Assembly (NCBI GenBank): GCA_030054835.1
Contig: JASGVS010000028.1
Location: 7,097 to 71,096, forward strand
Direction: 5' to 3'
Length of the DNA: 64,000 nt
Source: UBA3910 sp002391465
GTDB taxonomy: Bacteria; Bacillota; Limnochordia; Darwinibacteriales; Darwinibacteriaceae
In this document: positions 49,589 to 58,262 of the stretch, piece by piece
How positions within the stretch are numbered: position 1 is the stretch's first letter
How the letters are laid out: each line of letters begins with the position of its first letter
Notes under the pieces: model-generated
The model's database searches: none
The model's input: the letters and a program-made list of their open reading frames with translations, nothing else
Told to the model about the DNA's origin: nothing
Translations under genes and position numbers: made by a program

Positions 49589-50326
49589 ATGAGCCTAAAA
49601 GAGAGCTGCAGAGTTGATCTGCATATCCACAGTTGTTTATCACCCTGTGCCCACCTTCTGAACACCCCCGGCAACATTATTAAACGGGCGGTTAAGCTCG
49701 GGTTGGATTGTATCGCGATAACGGATCACAATACGGCCGGTAATATCCCTATCGCGCTGGAACTTGCCAAAGGGACTGGGGTTAACCTCATTCCCGCCAT
49801 GGAAGTTGAGACCCGGGAAGAAGTACATGTGTTGTGTTATTTCCCAACGTTAGAGGCTCTGCTCGCCTGGGACAGCATTGTTAAGGAGCATCTGCCTGAC
49901 TTGGATAATAACGAGGAGTTTTTTGGTCATCAGCTGCTTACTGATTACACGGATCAGTACATTGCCAAGGAAGGGCGGCTCTTGGCAGTGGCAACCGGGC
50001 TCTCCCTCTCCGACACAGTTTCAGCAGTAACGAAACTGGGCGGTATTGCAGTACCGGCCCACGTTGATCGCCCCACCAATAGTATCCTCAGCCAATTAGG
50101 ATTTATCCCCAGAGACGTCGAAATTCGCATTTTGGAACTATCATCTAATCGCGCGATAGATGACTATTTACGTACCCATCCCGAATTAGATTCCTATCTG
50201 TTTCTCCAAGGCTCCGACAGCCATTATTTGACTGATATTGGTAAATGCGGCGGGGGAGATGGCTTTAATTTAGGTGGTGAACTGGGCAGATTAATGTCTA
50301 GATTTTTGGAGAAAAATTTCTTCTAA
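49589..50326 (+). CDS. PHP-domain phosphoesterase
   Basis: 245 residues. The metal-site motifs are in order: DLHIHSCLSPC, ITDHNT, ETREEVH (after VLIPAMEVE), VPAHVDRP and GSDSHYL, so a three-metal phosphoesterase centre is present. PHP proteins of this length include 3',5'-nucleotide bisphosphatase-type and histidinol-phosphatase-type enzymes; in hydrogenase loci their substrate is not known. GGAGGCAGGTGA precedes ATG 49589. It ends the first hydrogenase operon. Confidence 0.85.
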   Translation: MSLKESCRVDLHIHSCLSPCAHLLNTPGNIIKRAVKLGLDCIAITDHNTAGNIPIALELAKGTGVNLIPAMEVETREEVHVLCYFPTLEALLAWDSIVKEHLPDLDNNEEFFGHQLLTDYTDQYIAKEGRLLAVATGLSLSDTVSAVTKLGGIAVPAHVDRPTNSILSQLGFIPRDVEIRILELSSNRAIDDYLRTHPELDSYLFLQGSDSHYLTDIGKCGGGDGFNLGGELGRLMSRFLEKNFF

Positions 50327-50377
50327 ACAGCTATTGAAATATCCCGCAAAAGCGTGTATCATGATAACAGTTAGAGA

Positions 50378-50456
50378 ATGTGATAATATTAACAAATCCC
50401 TGCGTGCCAGCGGGGTAATTTTATGTTTGGCGTTGTGAAAAAAATAACAATATAGT
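50378..50456 (+). promoter_or_regulatory. Promoter of the hydrogenase structural operon with two Rex operators
   Basis: TTGGCG (50427-50432), 18-base spacer, TATAGT (50451-50456). The spacer is occupied by TTGTGAAAAAAATAACAA (50433-50450), matching TTGTKAA-N4-TTMACAA in 13 of 14 positions. A second site, ATGTGATAATATTAACAA (50378-50395), matches 12 of 14 and lies 55 bases upstream. A weak CCCTGC/GCGGGG hairpin is between them. The arrangement predicts repression by Rex when the NADH/NAD+ ratio is low. Confidence 0.78.
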
Positions 50457-50492
50457 TAAGTAAAAAACAAGGAAAAGAAAGGATGGCGTAAT

Positions 50493-51020
50493 ATGGCTTG
50501 TGTCTGTGGTCATGGCAAGGAAAACTACGAAAAGTATCTCGCTCCCCTCAACGAGGTGTTTGCCCGCTTTGGTAGGGAACAGGATAATCTCATTCCCATC
50601 CTGCAGGAAGCCCAGGAGAAATACGGCTATCTGCCCCAGGATGTGTTGAGTGAAATTGCCGAGAATCTGGGTCTACCCCTCTCCAAAGTCTACGGCGTAG
50701 TCACTTTCTATTCCCAGTTCCATTTAGAACCGCGGGGCAAAAATGTGATTAGGGTCTGCACTGGCACTGCCTGTCACGTGAGGGGTGCAGCTGAAGTGCT
50801 GAAGGCAATCGAAACGGAGTTGGGCATCAAAAGCGGGGGTACTACAGAAGATTTGGAATTCACGTTGGAGACGGTGGCTTGCATTGGTGCCTGCGGTCTA
50901 GCGCCTGTAATCATGATTAACGATGATACCCATGGCAGGCTCAGCCCGGATAGCGTTGCTGCCATCTTACATTCTTACAGAACCAAAACGGAACCTGCTG
51001 TGGCGGAGCGTGCTTCTTAA
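50493..51020 (+). CDS. hydC: NADH-dependent [FeFe] hydrogenase subunit HydC (NuoE-like)
   Basis: 175 residues, thioredoxin-like 2Fe-2S protein of the NuoE family. The cluster cysteines are in VCTGTACHVRGA and ACIGACGLAPV. ILQEAQEKYGYLP and SKVYGVVTFYSQF are family landmarks. It passes electrons between HydB and HydA in the trimeric, possibly electron-bifurcating hydrogenase. It is first in the structural operon. An extra CVCGHG segment begins the protein. Confidence 0.93.
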   Translation: MACVCGHGKENYEKYLAPLNEVFARFGREQDNLIPILQEAQEKYGYLPQDVLSEIAENLGLPLSKVYGVVTFYSQFHLEPRGKNVIRVCTGTACHVRGAAEVLKAIETELGIKSGGTTEDLEFTLETVACIGACGLAPVIMINDDTHGRLSPDSVAAILHSYRTKTEPAVAERAS

Positions 51021-51057
51021 CGGATAACACTTAGAACGTCTCATTTTAGGAGGACGT

Positions 51058-51606
51058 ATGCGGGAGTTAGCACTGCACATTCTGGATATTGCACAGAATT
51101 CCATCGCCGCCGCGGCTTCGTTAGTGACTATCAGTATTGACGAACAGCCTGGCAGAGATCTTTTGCGCATTGAGGTTGCAGATAACGGCAGGGGAATTCC
51201 TCCGGAAGAGTTGGCCCAGATTACTGATCCGTTTTTTACTTCGCGCACTACCCGGGACGTGGGGTTGGGTTTACCCCTTTTTGCTCAGGCAGCTGAGCGG
51301 GCGGAAGGTAAATTTGAGGTTAAGTCGGTGCCTGGCCGAGGCACCGAGGTCACGGCAACCCTGCGCTACAGCCATATCGATCGGGCGCCCTTGGGCGATC
51401 TGACAGGGACGCTATTGGGGATTATAGTTCCCAACCCTGAGCTTGATCTGATTTATACGCATTACTACAAGCAAAAATCTTTCCTGCTGGGTACTGGAGA
51501 GATAAAAAGCACATTAGGTCGCATCGCCATTTCCCACCCAGAAGTGGTGAGTTGGCTGAGGGACTTCATTCAAGCAGGATTAGACGACCTATACGGAGGT
51601 GAGTGA
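51058..51606 (+). CDS. HATPase-domain protein of the hydrogenase operon
   Basis: 182 residues, a stand-alone GHKL ATP-binding domain with N-box LALHILDIAQNSIAAAAS, G1 VADNGRGIPPEEL, F-box ITDPFFTSR and G2 DVGLGLPLFAQAAE, then GRGTEVTATL. A C-terminal extension of ~55 residues (GTLLGIIVPNPE) follows. No HisKA domain is present. It is a constant member of hydABC operons in Clostridia; function unknown. AGGAGG precedes ATG 51058. Confidence 0.85.
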   Translation: MRELALHILDIAQNSIAAAASLVTISIDEQPGRDLLRIEVADNGRGIPPEELAQITDPFFTSRTTRDVGLGLPLFAQAAERAEGKFEVKSVPGRGTEVTATLRYSHIDRAPLGDLTGTLLGIIVPNPELDLIYTHYYKQKSFLLGTGEIKSTLGRIAISHPEVVSWLRDFIQAGLDDLYGGE

Positions 51607-51608
51607 TC

Positions 51609-51983
51609 TTGAAATCACTTGAGGAGCTAAGAGAATTACGGGCGAAGCTGGAAAAGGAAATGTCTGCCCGGAACAGTGAAGGAAAACCCAACATCATTAT
51701 TGGCATGGGTACCTGCGGGATTGCCGCCGGAGCCAGGGATGTGCTTCAGGCTGTTCTGAAAGAACTGAGAAAACGGAATCTAGATGTTATCACATCCCAA
51801 ACTGGCTGTATCGGCATGTGCGAACAGGAACCCCTGCTCGATGTGGAACTCCCTGGTAAGGGCCGGATAACCTACGGAAAGGTGACTCCACAGGCAGTGG
51901 AACGAATCATTGTAGAACACGTGATCAACGGCAGGGTTGTGGAAGACTATGCGGTTGCACGTTTTGAGGAAAGGGGAGTATAG
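51609..51983 (+). CDS. (2Fe-2S) ferredoxin-domain protein of the hydrogenase operon
   Basis: About 124 residues, thioredoxin-like 2Fe-2S fold. Cluster cysteines are in MGTCGIAAGA and TGCIGMCEQEP. TTG 51609, nine bases after GGAGG, gives the usual MKSLEELRELR start; GTG 51603 is possible. It is the free counterpart of the N-terminal domain of HydB. It may feed electrons to HydB or act as a carrier. It lies between the ATPase gene and hydB without a gap. Confidence 0.87.
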   Translation: MKSLEELRELRAKLEKEMSARNSEGKPNIIIGMGTCGIAAGARDVLQAVLKELRKRNLDVITSQTGCIGMCEQEPLLDVELPGKGRITYGKVTPQAVERIIVEHVINGRVVEDYAVARFEERGV

Positions 51984-51985
51984 CC

Positions 51986-53788
51986 ATGAATCCTGGATTT
52001 TACCGCTCTCATGTCTTAATTTGTACAGGGACAGGCTGTGTCTCCTCTGGTGCAGACAACATTAAGGACCGTTTAACCAGTAAACTTGTGGAAGCGGGCC
52101 TGCAAGATGAAGTGAAAGTTGTGGAAACTGGCTGCCACGGCTTTTGTGAAAAGGGCCCAATTGTGATTGTCTATCCAGAAGGGGTTTTCTACTGCCAGGT
52201 TTCAGTTGAGGATGTTGACGAGATTTTCGCAGAACACCTCCTCAAAGGTCGGATCGTCGAAAGACTGCTTTATACGGAGCAGGGAACGGAAGCCAAAATT
52301 CCCGCCTATCGAGATATCGATTTTTACAAGAAACAGCACCGTATTGTGCTGGCCAACTGCGGCCGGATTGATCCGGAAAGCATCAACGAGTACATCGCCG
52401 TTGGCGGGTATGAAGCGTGCGGCAGGGCACTGACCGAGATGACCCCGGAAGAGGTCATTGCCGAGATCAAAGAATCTGGGCTGCGGGGCCGGGGCGGTGC
52501 TGGCTTCCCGACGGGTTTGAAATGGGAATTCACCCGCCAGACCCCTGGCGAGAAAAAGTATGTGATCTGCAACGCCGACGAGGGAGATCCAGGTGCCTTT
52601 ATGGACAGAAGCCTCCTGGAGGGTGACCCCCACCGAATCATTGAAGGCATGATAATTGCTGCTTACGCCATTGGCGCCGACGAGGGTTATATCTACGTCC
52701 GGGCGGAGTATCCTTTGGCCATTCGCCGCTTAGAGATCGCCCTCGAACAGGCCAGAGAATATGGTTTTCTGGGTGAAAACATCTTCAACAGCGGCTTCAG
52801 CTTCGACCTTAAAATAAAGAAAGGCGCCGGTGCCTTTGTCTGCGGTGAAGAAACTGCTCTGATGGCGTCTATTGAAGGCAACCGCGGCATGCCAAGGCCC
52901 AAACCGCCGTTCCCGTCCGTATCGGGACTGTGGGGTAAGCCCACCAACATCAATAACGTGGAAACCTTTGCCAATGTACCGTATATTATCTGCCAAGGCG
53001 CCGAAGTTTACAAAGCAGTCGGCAGTGAAAAATCCACCGGCACCAAAGTATTTGCTTTGACAGGTAAGATTAACAACACTGGTTTAGTGGAAGTCCCCAT
53101 GGGTATGACCATTCGGGAGATCATCTACGATATTGGCGGTGGGGTGAGCAACGGCGGAGAACTAAAAGCTGTCCAAATTGGCGGACCTTCCGGTGGATGT
53201 ATCCCTGCTGACCTCTTGGATCTGCCCATTGATTATGAGTCCCTGCAGGAAGCGGGAGCCATGATGGGTTCGGGCGGTATGGTCGTAATGGACAACAGCA
53301 CCTGTGTTGTGGATGTGGCCAGGTTCTTCCTTAAATTTACCCAGAACGAATCCTGCGGTAAATGTACTCCCTGCCGGGAAGGAACTAAGCGGATGCTGGA
53401 AATCCTCGATCGCATCTGCTCTGGAGAGGGCAGGGAAGGGGATCTGGAACTTTTGGAAGAGTTGGGTGAGCATATTATCAACACTTCCCTCTGCCAATTA
53501 GGCGGTTCTGCTCCCACACCTGTGCTCAGCACCTTACATCACTTCCGGGACGAGTATGAAGCCCACATTAAGGACAAACGCTGTCCCGCTAATGTGTGCG
53601 CCGGGATGAGTGCGGCCTACGAGATTAACCAGGAGGCCTGTATCGGCTGTACAGCCTGCGTTCGGGTCTGTCCCACGGGAGCAATCAGCGGTGAACGGAA
53701 GAAACCCCATGTGATTCAGCCTGAGGTTTGCATCAGCTGCGGTATCTGCGCCGGTAAATGCCCCGTCAAGGCCATTACACAGGGTTAG
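51986..53788 (+). CDS. hydB: NADH-dependent [FeFe] hydrogenase subunit HydB (NuoF-like)
   Basis: 600 residues. An N-terminal thioredoxin-like 2Fe-2S domain (CTGTGCVSSGA, TGCHGFCEKGP), the NuoF core with FMN/NADH loop (GLRGRGGAGFPTGLKW, CNADEGDPGAFMDRSL, GAGAFVCGEETALMASIEG) and the 4Fe-4S site SCGKCTPCREGT, then two further 4Fe-4S clusters (CIGCTACVRVCP, CISCGICAGKCP). This is the flavin subunit where NADH and ferredoxin paths meet in bifurcating enzymes. GGGGAGTATAGCC precedes the ATG. Confidence 0.96.
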   Translation: MNPGFYRSHVLICTGTGCVSSGADNIKDRLTSKLVEAGLQDEVKVVETGCHGFCEKGPIVIVYPEGVFYCQVSVEDVDEIFAEHLLKGRIVERLLYTEQGTEAKIPAYRDIDFYKKQHRIVLANCGRIDPESINEYIAVGGYEACGRALTEMTPEEVIAEIKESGLRGRGGAGFPTGLKWEFTRQTPGEKKYVICNADEGDPGAFMDRSLLEGDPHRIIEGMIIAAYAIGADEGYIYVRAEYPLAIRRLEIALEQAREYGFLGENIFNSGFSFDLKIKKGAGAFVCGEETALMASIEGNRGMPRPKPPFPSVSGLWGKPTNINNVETFANVPYIICQGAEVYKAVGSEKSTGTKVFALTGKINNTGLVEVPMGMTIREIIYDIGGGVSNGGELKAVQIGGPSGGCIPADLLDLPIDYESLQEAGAMMGSGGMVVMDNSTCVVDVARFFLKFTQNESCGKCTPCREGTKRMLEILDRICSGEGREGDLELLEELGEHIINTSLCQLGGSAPTPVLSTLHHFRDEYEAHIKDKRCPANVCAGMSAAYEINQEACIGCTACVRVCPTGAISGERKKPHVIQPEVCISCGICAGKCPVKAITQG

Positions 53789-53816
53789 GAGCGGAATAGG
53801 AAAGGAGTATGGGTTG

Positions 53817-55529
53817 ATGAGCAAGATCACCTTAACAATAGATGACCAGTTGGTAGAGGTAGATGCAGGTACTACCGTTTTGGAGGCCGCTCGGATGGCT
53901 GGGGTCGAGATTCCAACTCTATGTTACCACCCCGCCCTATCCCTCGATGGTTCCTGCCGGGTCTGTGTGGTGGAGGATTTGAACTCCAAACGGCTGCTCG
54001 CTTCCTGCGTAGCGCCTGTTTACGATGGCATGAAAATCAGTACCCGCAGTGCCAGGGCACGGAAGGCCAGAAGGTTGAATGTTGAGCTGCTGCTGGCGAA
54101 CCATCCCCAGGATTGCCTGGGCTGCGACCGGAGCGGCAGCTGTGAGCTGCAGGACCTCACTTACAATCTAGGCATCACTCGCGAATCTGTGGAGCGGTTC
54201 GAGGGCGAGAAACGGAACCTAAAGCCCGACACAGCAGGGGTAGCCCTAAAACGTGATCCGAATAAATGCATCCTCTGCGGTCGCTGCGTGCGAGTCTGTA
54301 GGGAAATCCAAGGCGTCGGCACGCTGGAGTTTTCCGGACGGGGCTTTGAGGCAATGGTTACTACCGCCTTTGATCTGCCCCAAAGTGAAGTGAACTGTGC
54401 CAAGTGCGGCCAATGTGCCGCTGTCTGCCCGGTGGGTGCCATCACCGAGGTAAGTGACATTGAGCGGGTCTGGGCTGCTTTAGAAGATCCGGCTAAATAC
54501 GTGGTGGTGCAGACTGCCCCCACCATTCAGGTGAGCATCGGTGAGGAGTTTGGCTTAGAACCGGGCACAGTCGTGACCGGAAAGTTGATCGCGGCCTTAA
54601 GAAAACTTGGTTTTGAGAAAGTGTTTTCCACCGAGTTCAGTGCTGACCTTACTATTTTAGAAGAAGGCAACGAGTTTATTCAGCGCATCCAGGGGAACAA
54701 AAACCTACCCCATATCACATCCTGCTGTCCAGGCTGGGTGAAATTCGCAGAACAAAACTACCCGGATTTATTGAATCATATCTCAACTGCGAAATCGCCC
54801 CAGCAGATGTTTTCCACCATCGTCAAGACGTATTACGCTGAGCAGGTCAATGTGGACCCAGGCGATGTTTTCACCGTCTCAATAATGCCCTGCACAGCTA
54901 AGAAGTACGAAGGGGCTCGAGAGGAGCACCGCCACAGCGGATATAGGGATACGGATGCGGTCCTGACTACCCGTGAACTGGCCCGCATGATCAAAGAAGC
55001 TGGTATCGACTTCTTGAATTTGAAAGACGACAGCTACGATCAAATTCTGGGACAAGCAACCGGTGCCGCAACAATTTTTGGCACGAGCGGCGGTGTGACG
55101 GAAGCGGCGCTCCGCACGGTAAAAGAGGTCTTAACGGGCGAGCCGCTGGAGAAATTGAATTTAGGCATTATGGGTGTGAGGGAGGCAGAGGTGGAAATTG
55201 CGGACCGCACCTACAAAATCGGTATTGTAAGCGGCCTAGCCAATGCAGCCAAAGTCCTGGATGAGATTAAGGCAGGCACTTCGGAGTATGACTGGATTGA
55301 GATTATGGCCTGTCCCCACGGCTGCGTGGGCGGTGGCGGCCAGCCCATTACAAACGACCTGGAAGCCAAAGGGAAACGGGCGCAAGGTTTGGCCTCCCTT
55401 GACCAGAGCAATACCATCCGTAAGTCCCATGAGAATCCAGATGTGATCAGATTGTACGAAGAGTTCCTGGGTGAGCCTTTAGGCGGTAAATCCCATCATC
55501 TGCTGCACACCAGCTATCGGGTTCGCTAG
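53817..55529 (+). CDS. hydA: [FeFe] hydrogenase catalytic subunit HydA
   Basis: 570 residues from ATG 53817, nine bases after AAAGGAG. N-terminal 2Fe-2S domain (CYHPALSLDGSCRVC), a His-ligated cluster (HPQDCLGCDRSGSC), two 4Fe-4S clusters (CILCGRCVRVC, CAKCGQCAAVCP), then the H-domain. H-cluster motifs are complete: TSCCPGW (C303, C304), MPCTAKKYE (C359) and ACPHGCVGGGGQP (C499, C503). It reduces protons to H2 or oxidises H2. With HydB and HydC this is a group A3, trimeric, NAD(P)-linked enzyme. Confidence 0.97.
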   Translation: MSKITLTIDDQLVEVDAGTTVLEAARMAGVEIPTLCYHPALSLDGSCRVCVVEDLNSKRLLASCVAPVYDGMKISTRSARARKARRLNVELLLANHPQDCLGCDRSGSCELQDLTYNLGITRESVERFEGEKRNLKPDTAGVALKRDPNKCILCGRCVRVCREIQGVGTLEFSGRGFEAMVTTAFDLPQSEVNCAKCGQCAAVCPVGAITEVSDIERVWAALEDPAKYVVVQTAPTIQVSIGEEFGLEPGTVVTGKLIAALRKLGFEKVFSTEFSADLTILEEGNEFIQRIQGNKNLPHITSCCPGWVKFAEQNYPDLLNHISTAKSPQQMFSTIVKTYYAEQVNVDPGDVFTVSIMPCTAKKYEGAREEHRHSGYRDTDAVLTTRELARMIKEAGIDFLNLKDDSYDQILGQATGAATIFGTSGGVTEAALRTVKEVLTGEPLEKLNLGIMGVREAEVEIADRTYKIGIVSGLANAAKVLDEIKAGTSEYDWIEIMACPHGCVGGGGQPITNDLEAKGKRAQGLASLDQSNTIRKSHENPDVIRLYEEFLGEPLGGKSHHLLHTSYRVR

Positions 55530-55552
55530 AGAGTGAATGGAGGATGTGAGCC

Positions 55553-56506
55553 ATGAAAAAAGGGCGGAGTATACCAAGGCTGCTCCTAACCATGTATTTG
55601 GTTCTGATTTGTGCCGGCTCGGCTGTGTGTGCTGAGGTGGAGACAATAACGGTGCAGACGCCCCCCACAGTGGGGGCTCTGCCCCTGCTCTGGCTGAAGG
55701 ACCAGGGGAAAATGGAGCTGGACATTGTAATTTCACCCGATCATCAGCGGGGGCTTGCCCTGATCTCCAAGAACGAGATTGACCTACTTGTTACTGGAGT
55801 GAATGTGGGAGCGAAAGCGTATAACAAAGGGATCGACCTGACCCTTCTCAATACCAACATTTGGGGCATCGATTATTTACTGACCAATGGCTTTCAAGCG
55901 GATTCGTGGTCCGATTTGGTGGGTAAAACGTTAAGTCTACCTCTCATGGGTGGACCGGTGGACTTTCTAGTCCGCTATTTCCTCCAGGAAAACGGAGTGG
56001 ATCCTGCCCAGGTGGAGTTTGTTTATCTGCCGAGCAACAATGGTGCTAGAAGCTTTCAGTTGGGCCAGCTCGATGCCATTGTCCTGCCTGAGCCCATGGT
56101 GAGCATTACACTGCTGAATTACGACCAGGCTGTCCTCTCCCTTGATCTGCAGGCAGAATGGGCCAAACTACATGAAGGCGATGATCGGATCCCCTTTGTT
56201 GGTCTCTTTGCCCGGGGAGATTTTGCTAGGGAGAATCCTACTCTGATGAACACTCTCAACGCCTTCTACCAGGAAGGTGTGGAATGGGTCAAGAATAACC
56301 CGGCTGAAGCGGCGCTGCTTGCTGAACGGTACTTCAACCAGCCGGCGGCAGTGGCAGAAGCATCATTTCAGAGAGTTAACCTTAATCTCTACTCTGATGC
56401 TGAGGTGCGGGACTTGATAAACCGGTATTTTTCAGCCATATTAGAGATGTACCCCGAGATGATAGGTGGTAAGCTTCCCGATGAAGACTTCTATTTCCAA
56501 AGGTAA
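55553..56506 (+). CDS. ABC transporter substrate-binding protein (NMT1/SsuA/ThiY-like)
   Basis: 317 residues with a Sec signal peptide (MKKGRSIPRLLL..., cleavage near VCA); no lipobox. The type II periplasmic fold resembles nitrate/sulfonate/thiamine-precursor binding proteins: QTPPTVGALPLLWLKDQG, LLVTGVNVGAKAYNKGIDLTL, GKTLSLPLMGGPVDFLVRYFL and QLGQLDAIVLPEPMVS. It starts 24 bases after hydA, hence may share its transcript. No thiamine, molybdenum or sulfur-related gene or riboswitch is near, so the substrate is open. Confidence 0.87.
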   Translation: MKKGRSIPRLLLTMYLVLICAGSAVCAEVETITVQTPPTVGALPLLWLKDQGKMELDIVISPDHQRGLALISKNEIDLLVTGVNVGAKAYNKGIDLTLLNTNIWGIDYLLTNGFQADSWSDLVGKTLSLPLMGGPVDFLVRYFLQENGVDPAQVEFVYLPSNNGARSFQLGQLDAIVLPEPMVSITLLNYDQAVLSLDLQAEWAKLHEGDDRIPFVGLFARGDFARENPTLMNTLNAFYQEGVEWVKNNPAEAALLAERYFNQPAAVAEASFQRVNLNLYSDAEVRDLINRYFSAILEMYPEMIGGKLPDEDFYFQR

Positions 56507-57260
56507 TAATCTGACCAGAAGAATATTAAGCACTACTGGCATCATAGTAGTGCTTATTTTCTGGCACAAACTATCCCAAAACTACCATCCCCTCATTCTG
56601 CCTTCACCCCAAGAGACGTTCCAGGCGCTGCAGAAATTGTGGCAGTCGGGGTCGCTTTGGGCAAGCACGCTCATCACTTTCCGGAGGACTTTGCTGGGTT
56701 ATTCTGCCGCGCTGGTGGCGGGCATGTTCACCGCTTTGCTCTTTTCCACCTGCCGTTTTCTGCAGGATCTATTCCGTCCTATCATTACAGTTACTCAGAT
56801 TATCCCACCGGTCATTTGGATCGTGTTAGCCGTCATTTGGTTTGGCATTGCGGATGATTTAACTCCCATTTTCCTGATCTTCATCGTCACCTTTCCGGTG
56901 GTGTTTATCAACATTTTTTCCGGTTTGGAGAGCGTTGACTTGAGACTCGTGGAAATGGCTGAGGTGTACCGTTGTTCCAGAAGAAAAATAATGCTAGACG
57001 TTTATCTTCCTGCTCTAGTTCCCCATGTTGTCTCTGCAGTTAGCTTGGGTTTGTCCTTTGCCTGGAAATCTACAATCTTTGCGGAGTTCATCGGCAGTTC
57101 CAGCGGAATTGGCTTTGTCATCAGTATGGCCAACGCCAATCTGGAAACGGAGAAGCTCTTCGCCTGGGCCATCGTTTTAATCTTGTTGATGCTGGTGTTT
57201 GAATACGGGATCTTAACTCCCCTAAACAAAAGGGTGACAAGGTGGAAGCGGCATGACTAA
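56481..57260 (+). CDS. ABC transporter permease (SsuC/ThiX-like)
   Basis: 259 residues from ATG 56481, overlapping the binding-protein gene; the longer frame from GTG 56466 is less likely. About six membrane helices and the EAA loop VEMAEVYRCSRRKIMLDVYLPALVPHVVSAVSLGL, seen around residues 155-190, which docks the ATPase. Typical family starts and ends (HPLILPSPQETFQALQKLW; FEYGILTPLNKRVTRW). Forms a homodimer channel by family knowledge. Confidence 0.88.
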   Translation: MKTSISKGNNLTRRILSTTGIIVVLIFWHKLSQNYHPLILPSPQETFQALQKLWQSGSLWASTLITFRRTLLGYSAALVAGMFTALLFSTCRFLQDLFRPIITVTQIIPPVIWIVLAVIWFGIADDLTPIFLIFIVTFPVVFINIFSGLESVDLRLVEMAEVYRCSRRKIMLDVYLPALVPHVVSAVSLGLSFAWKSTIFAEFIGSSSGIGFVISMANANLETEKLFAWAIVLILLMLVFEYGILTPLNKRVTRWKRHD

Positions 57261-57999
57261 GAACACGATAACCCTAGAACTAAACCAGATCCATAAGGGC
57301 TTCAAAAACACCAGCGGGGAGCTGAAGGTACTCGCAGATATTTCCCTCACAGTCCAGGCCGGCGAGATTATTGCCTTGATTGGTCCCTCTGGGTGTGGGA
57401 AGACAACACTGCTCAACATTATCTCTGGCATAGCAGCACCTGATCGAGGAACGTTAAGGCAGAGCCCCAGCCTTCGCCTGGCTTATGTTTTCCAAGAACC
57501 GCGCCTACTTCCCTGGAAAACGGTGGAGGGTAACATTAGGTTTGTGCAGGACAACTTCTTGGCGGCACAGGAAGGGAAAGAAGTGAGGGAGAAACTTCTG
57601 CAGAAAACGGGTCTTTTAGCCTACAAAGACTCCTATCCCGCCCAGCTGAGCGGCGGGATGAAACAGAGGCTGGAGCTGGTCCGAGCTTTAGCAATTAAGC
57701 CTCAGCTGCTGTTAATGGACGAACCCTTTAAGTCCCTCGATCTGGCCCTGAAATTTGACCTACAGCGGCTTCTCCTGACAGAACACGAACAGGAGGGGTT
57801 CGCTCTACTCTTCACTACCCACGATCCAGACGAGGCGGTTATGCTGGCTGATCGGGTGGTTGTGCTCTCGGATAAACCAACTCAGATCCACCAAGAGATG
57901 GTGATCGGTCTCACACGGGAAAAGCGCACCAAGACTAACCCCCACATCCAAGAAAACGTCGAGAGGATCATCCGCGTCCTGCTGGAGAGACACATATAA
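57253..57999 (+). CDS. ABC transporter ATP-binding protein (SsuB/TauB-like)
   Basis: 248 residues. Walker A IGPSGCGKTTLLN, VFQEPRLLPWKTV, signature LSGGMKQRLELVRAL, Walker B LLLMDEPFKSLDL and TTHDPDEAVMLADRVVVLS. It overlaps the permease gene by eight bases. The VFQEPRLLPW loop is typical of nitrate/sulfonate/taurine ATPases. It completes a three-gene importer. A strong terminator follows. Confidence 0.92.
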   Translation: MTKNTITLELNQIHKGFKNTSGELKVLADISLTVQAGEIIALIGPSGCGKTTLLNIISGIAAPDRGTLRQSPSLRLAYVFQEPRLLPWKTVEGNIRFVQDNFLAAQEGKEVREKLLQKTGLLAYKDSYPAQLSGGMKQRLELVRALAIKPQLLLMDEPFKSLDLALKFDLQRLLLTEHEQEGFALLFTTHDPDEAVMLADRVVVLSDKPTQIHQEMVIGLTREKRTKTNPHIQENVERIIRVLLERHI

Positions 58000-58068
58000 C
58001 CGGTATATATCACTGAGTCTTTTACTAAAGACTTAAGCTCCGGTCCATGTTTTGAGCTAATGGAAGAA

Positions 58069-58111
58069 CAACCTGAACAGTGTATGGTGCAACTGTTCAG
58101 GTTGTTTTTTT
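58069..58111 (+). terminator. Terminator after the importer operon
   Basis: Perfect 13-bp stem CAACCTGAACAGT/ACTGTTCAGGTTG with a 10-base loop and seven T. Confidence 0.97.
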
Positions 58112-58161
58112 GTCCACAATGGAAGGGGAACAACATCGCAACAATTTTACCAAAAAAAGGG

Positions 58162-58190
58162 TTCGCACCGATGGTCTAGTGTGTTACAAT
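58162..58190 (+). promoter_or_regulatory. Possible pyrG promoter
   Basis: TTCGCA (58162-58167), 17-base spacer, TACAAT (58185-58190). An AAGGAGG at 58205-58211 follows, directly on an ATG at 58212 and too far from the pyrG start at 58263 to serve it. Confidence 0.5.
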
Positions 58191-58262
58191 TCTCGCAGAA
58201 AAACAAGGAGGATGATTCATTGTAGCCGGACATTGGTAAGCCAACAGATTGGGGTTGAAACC

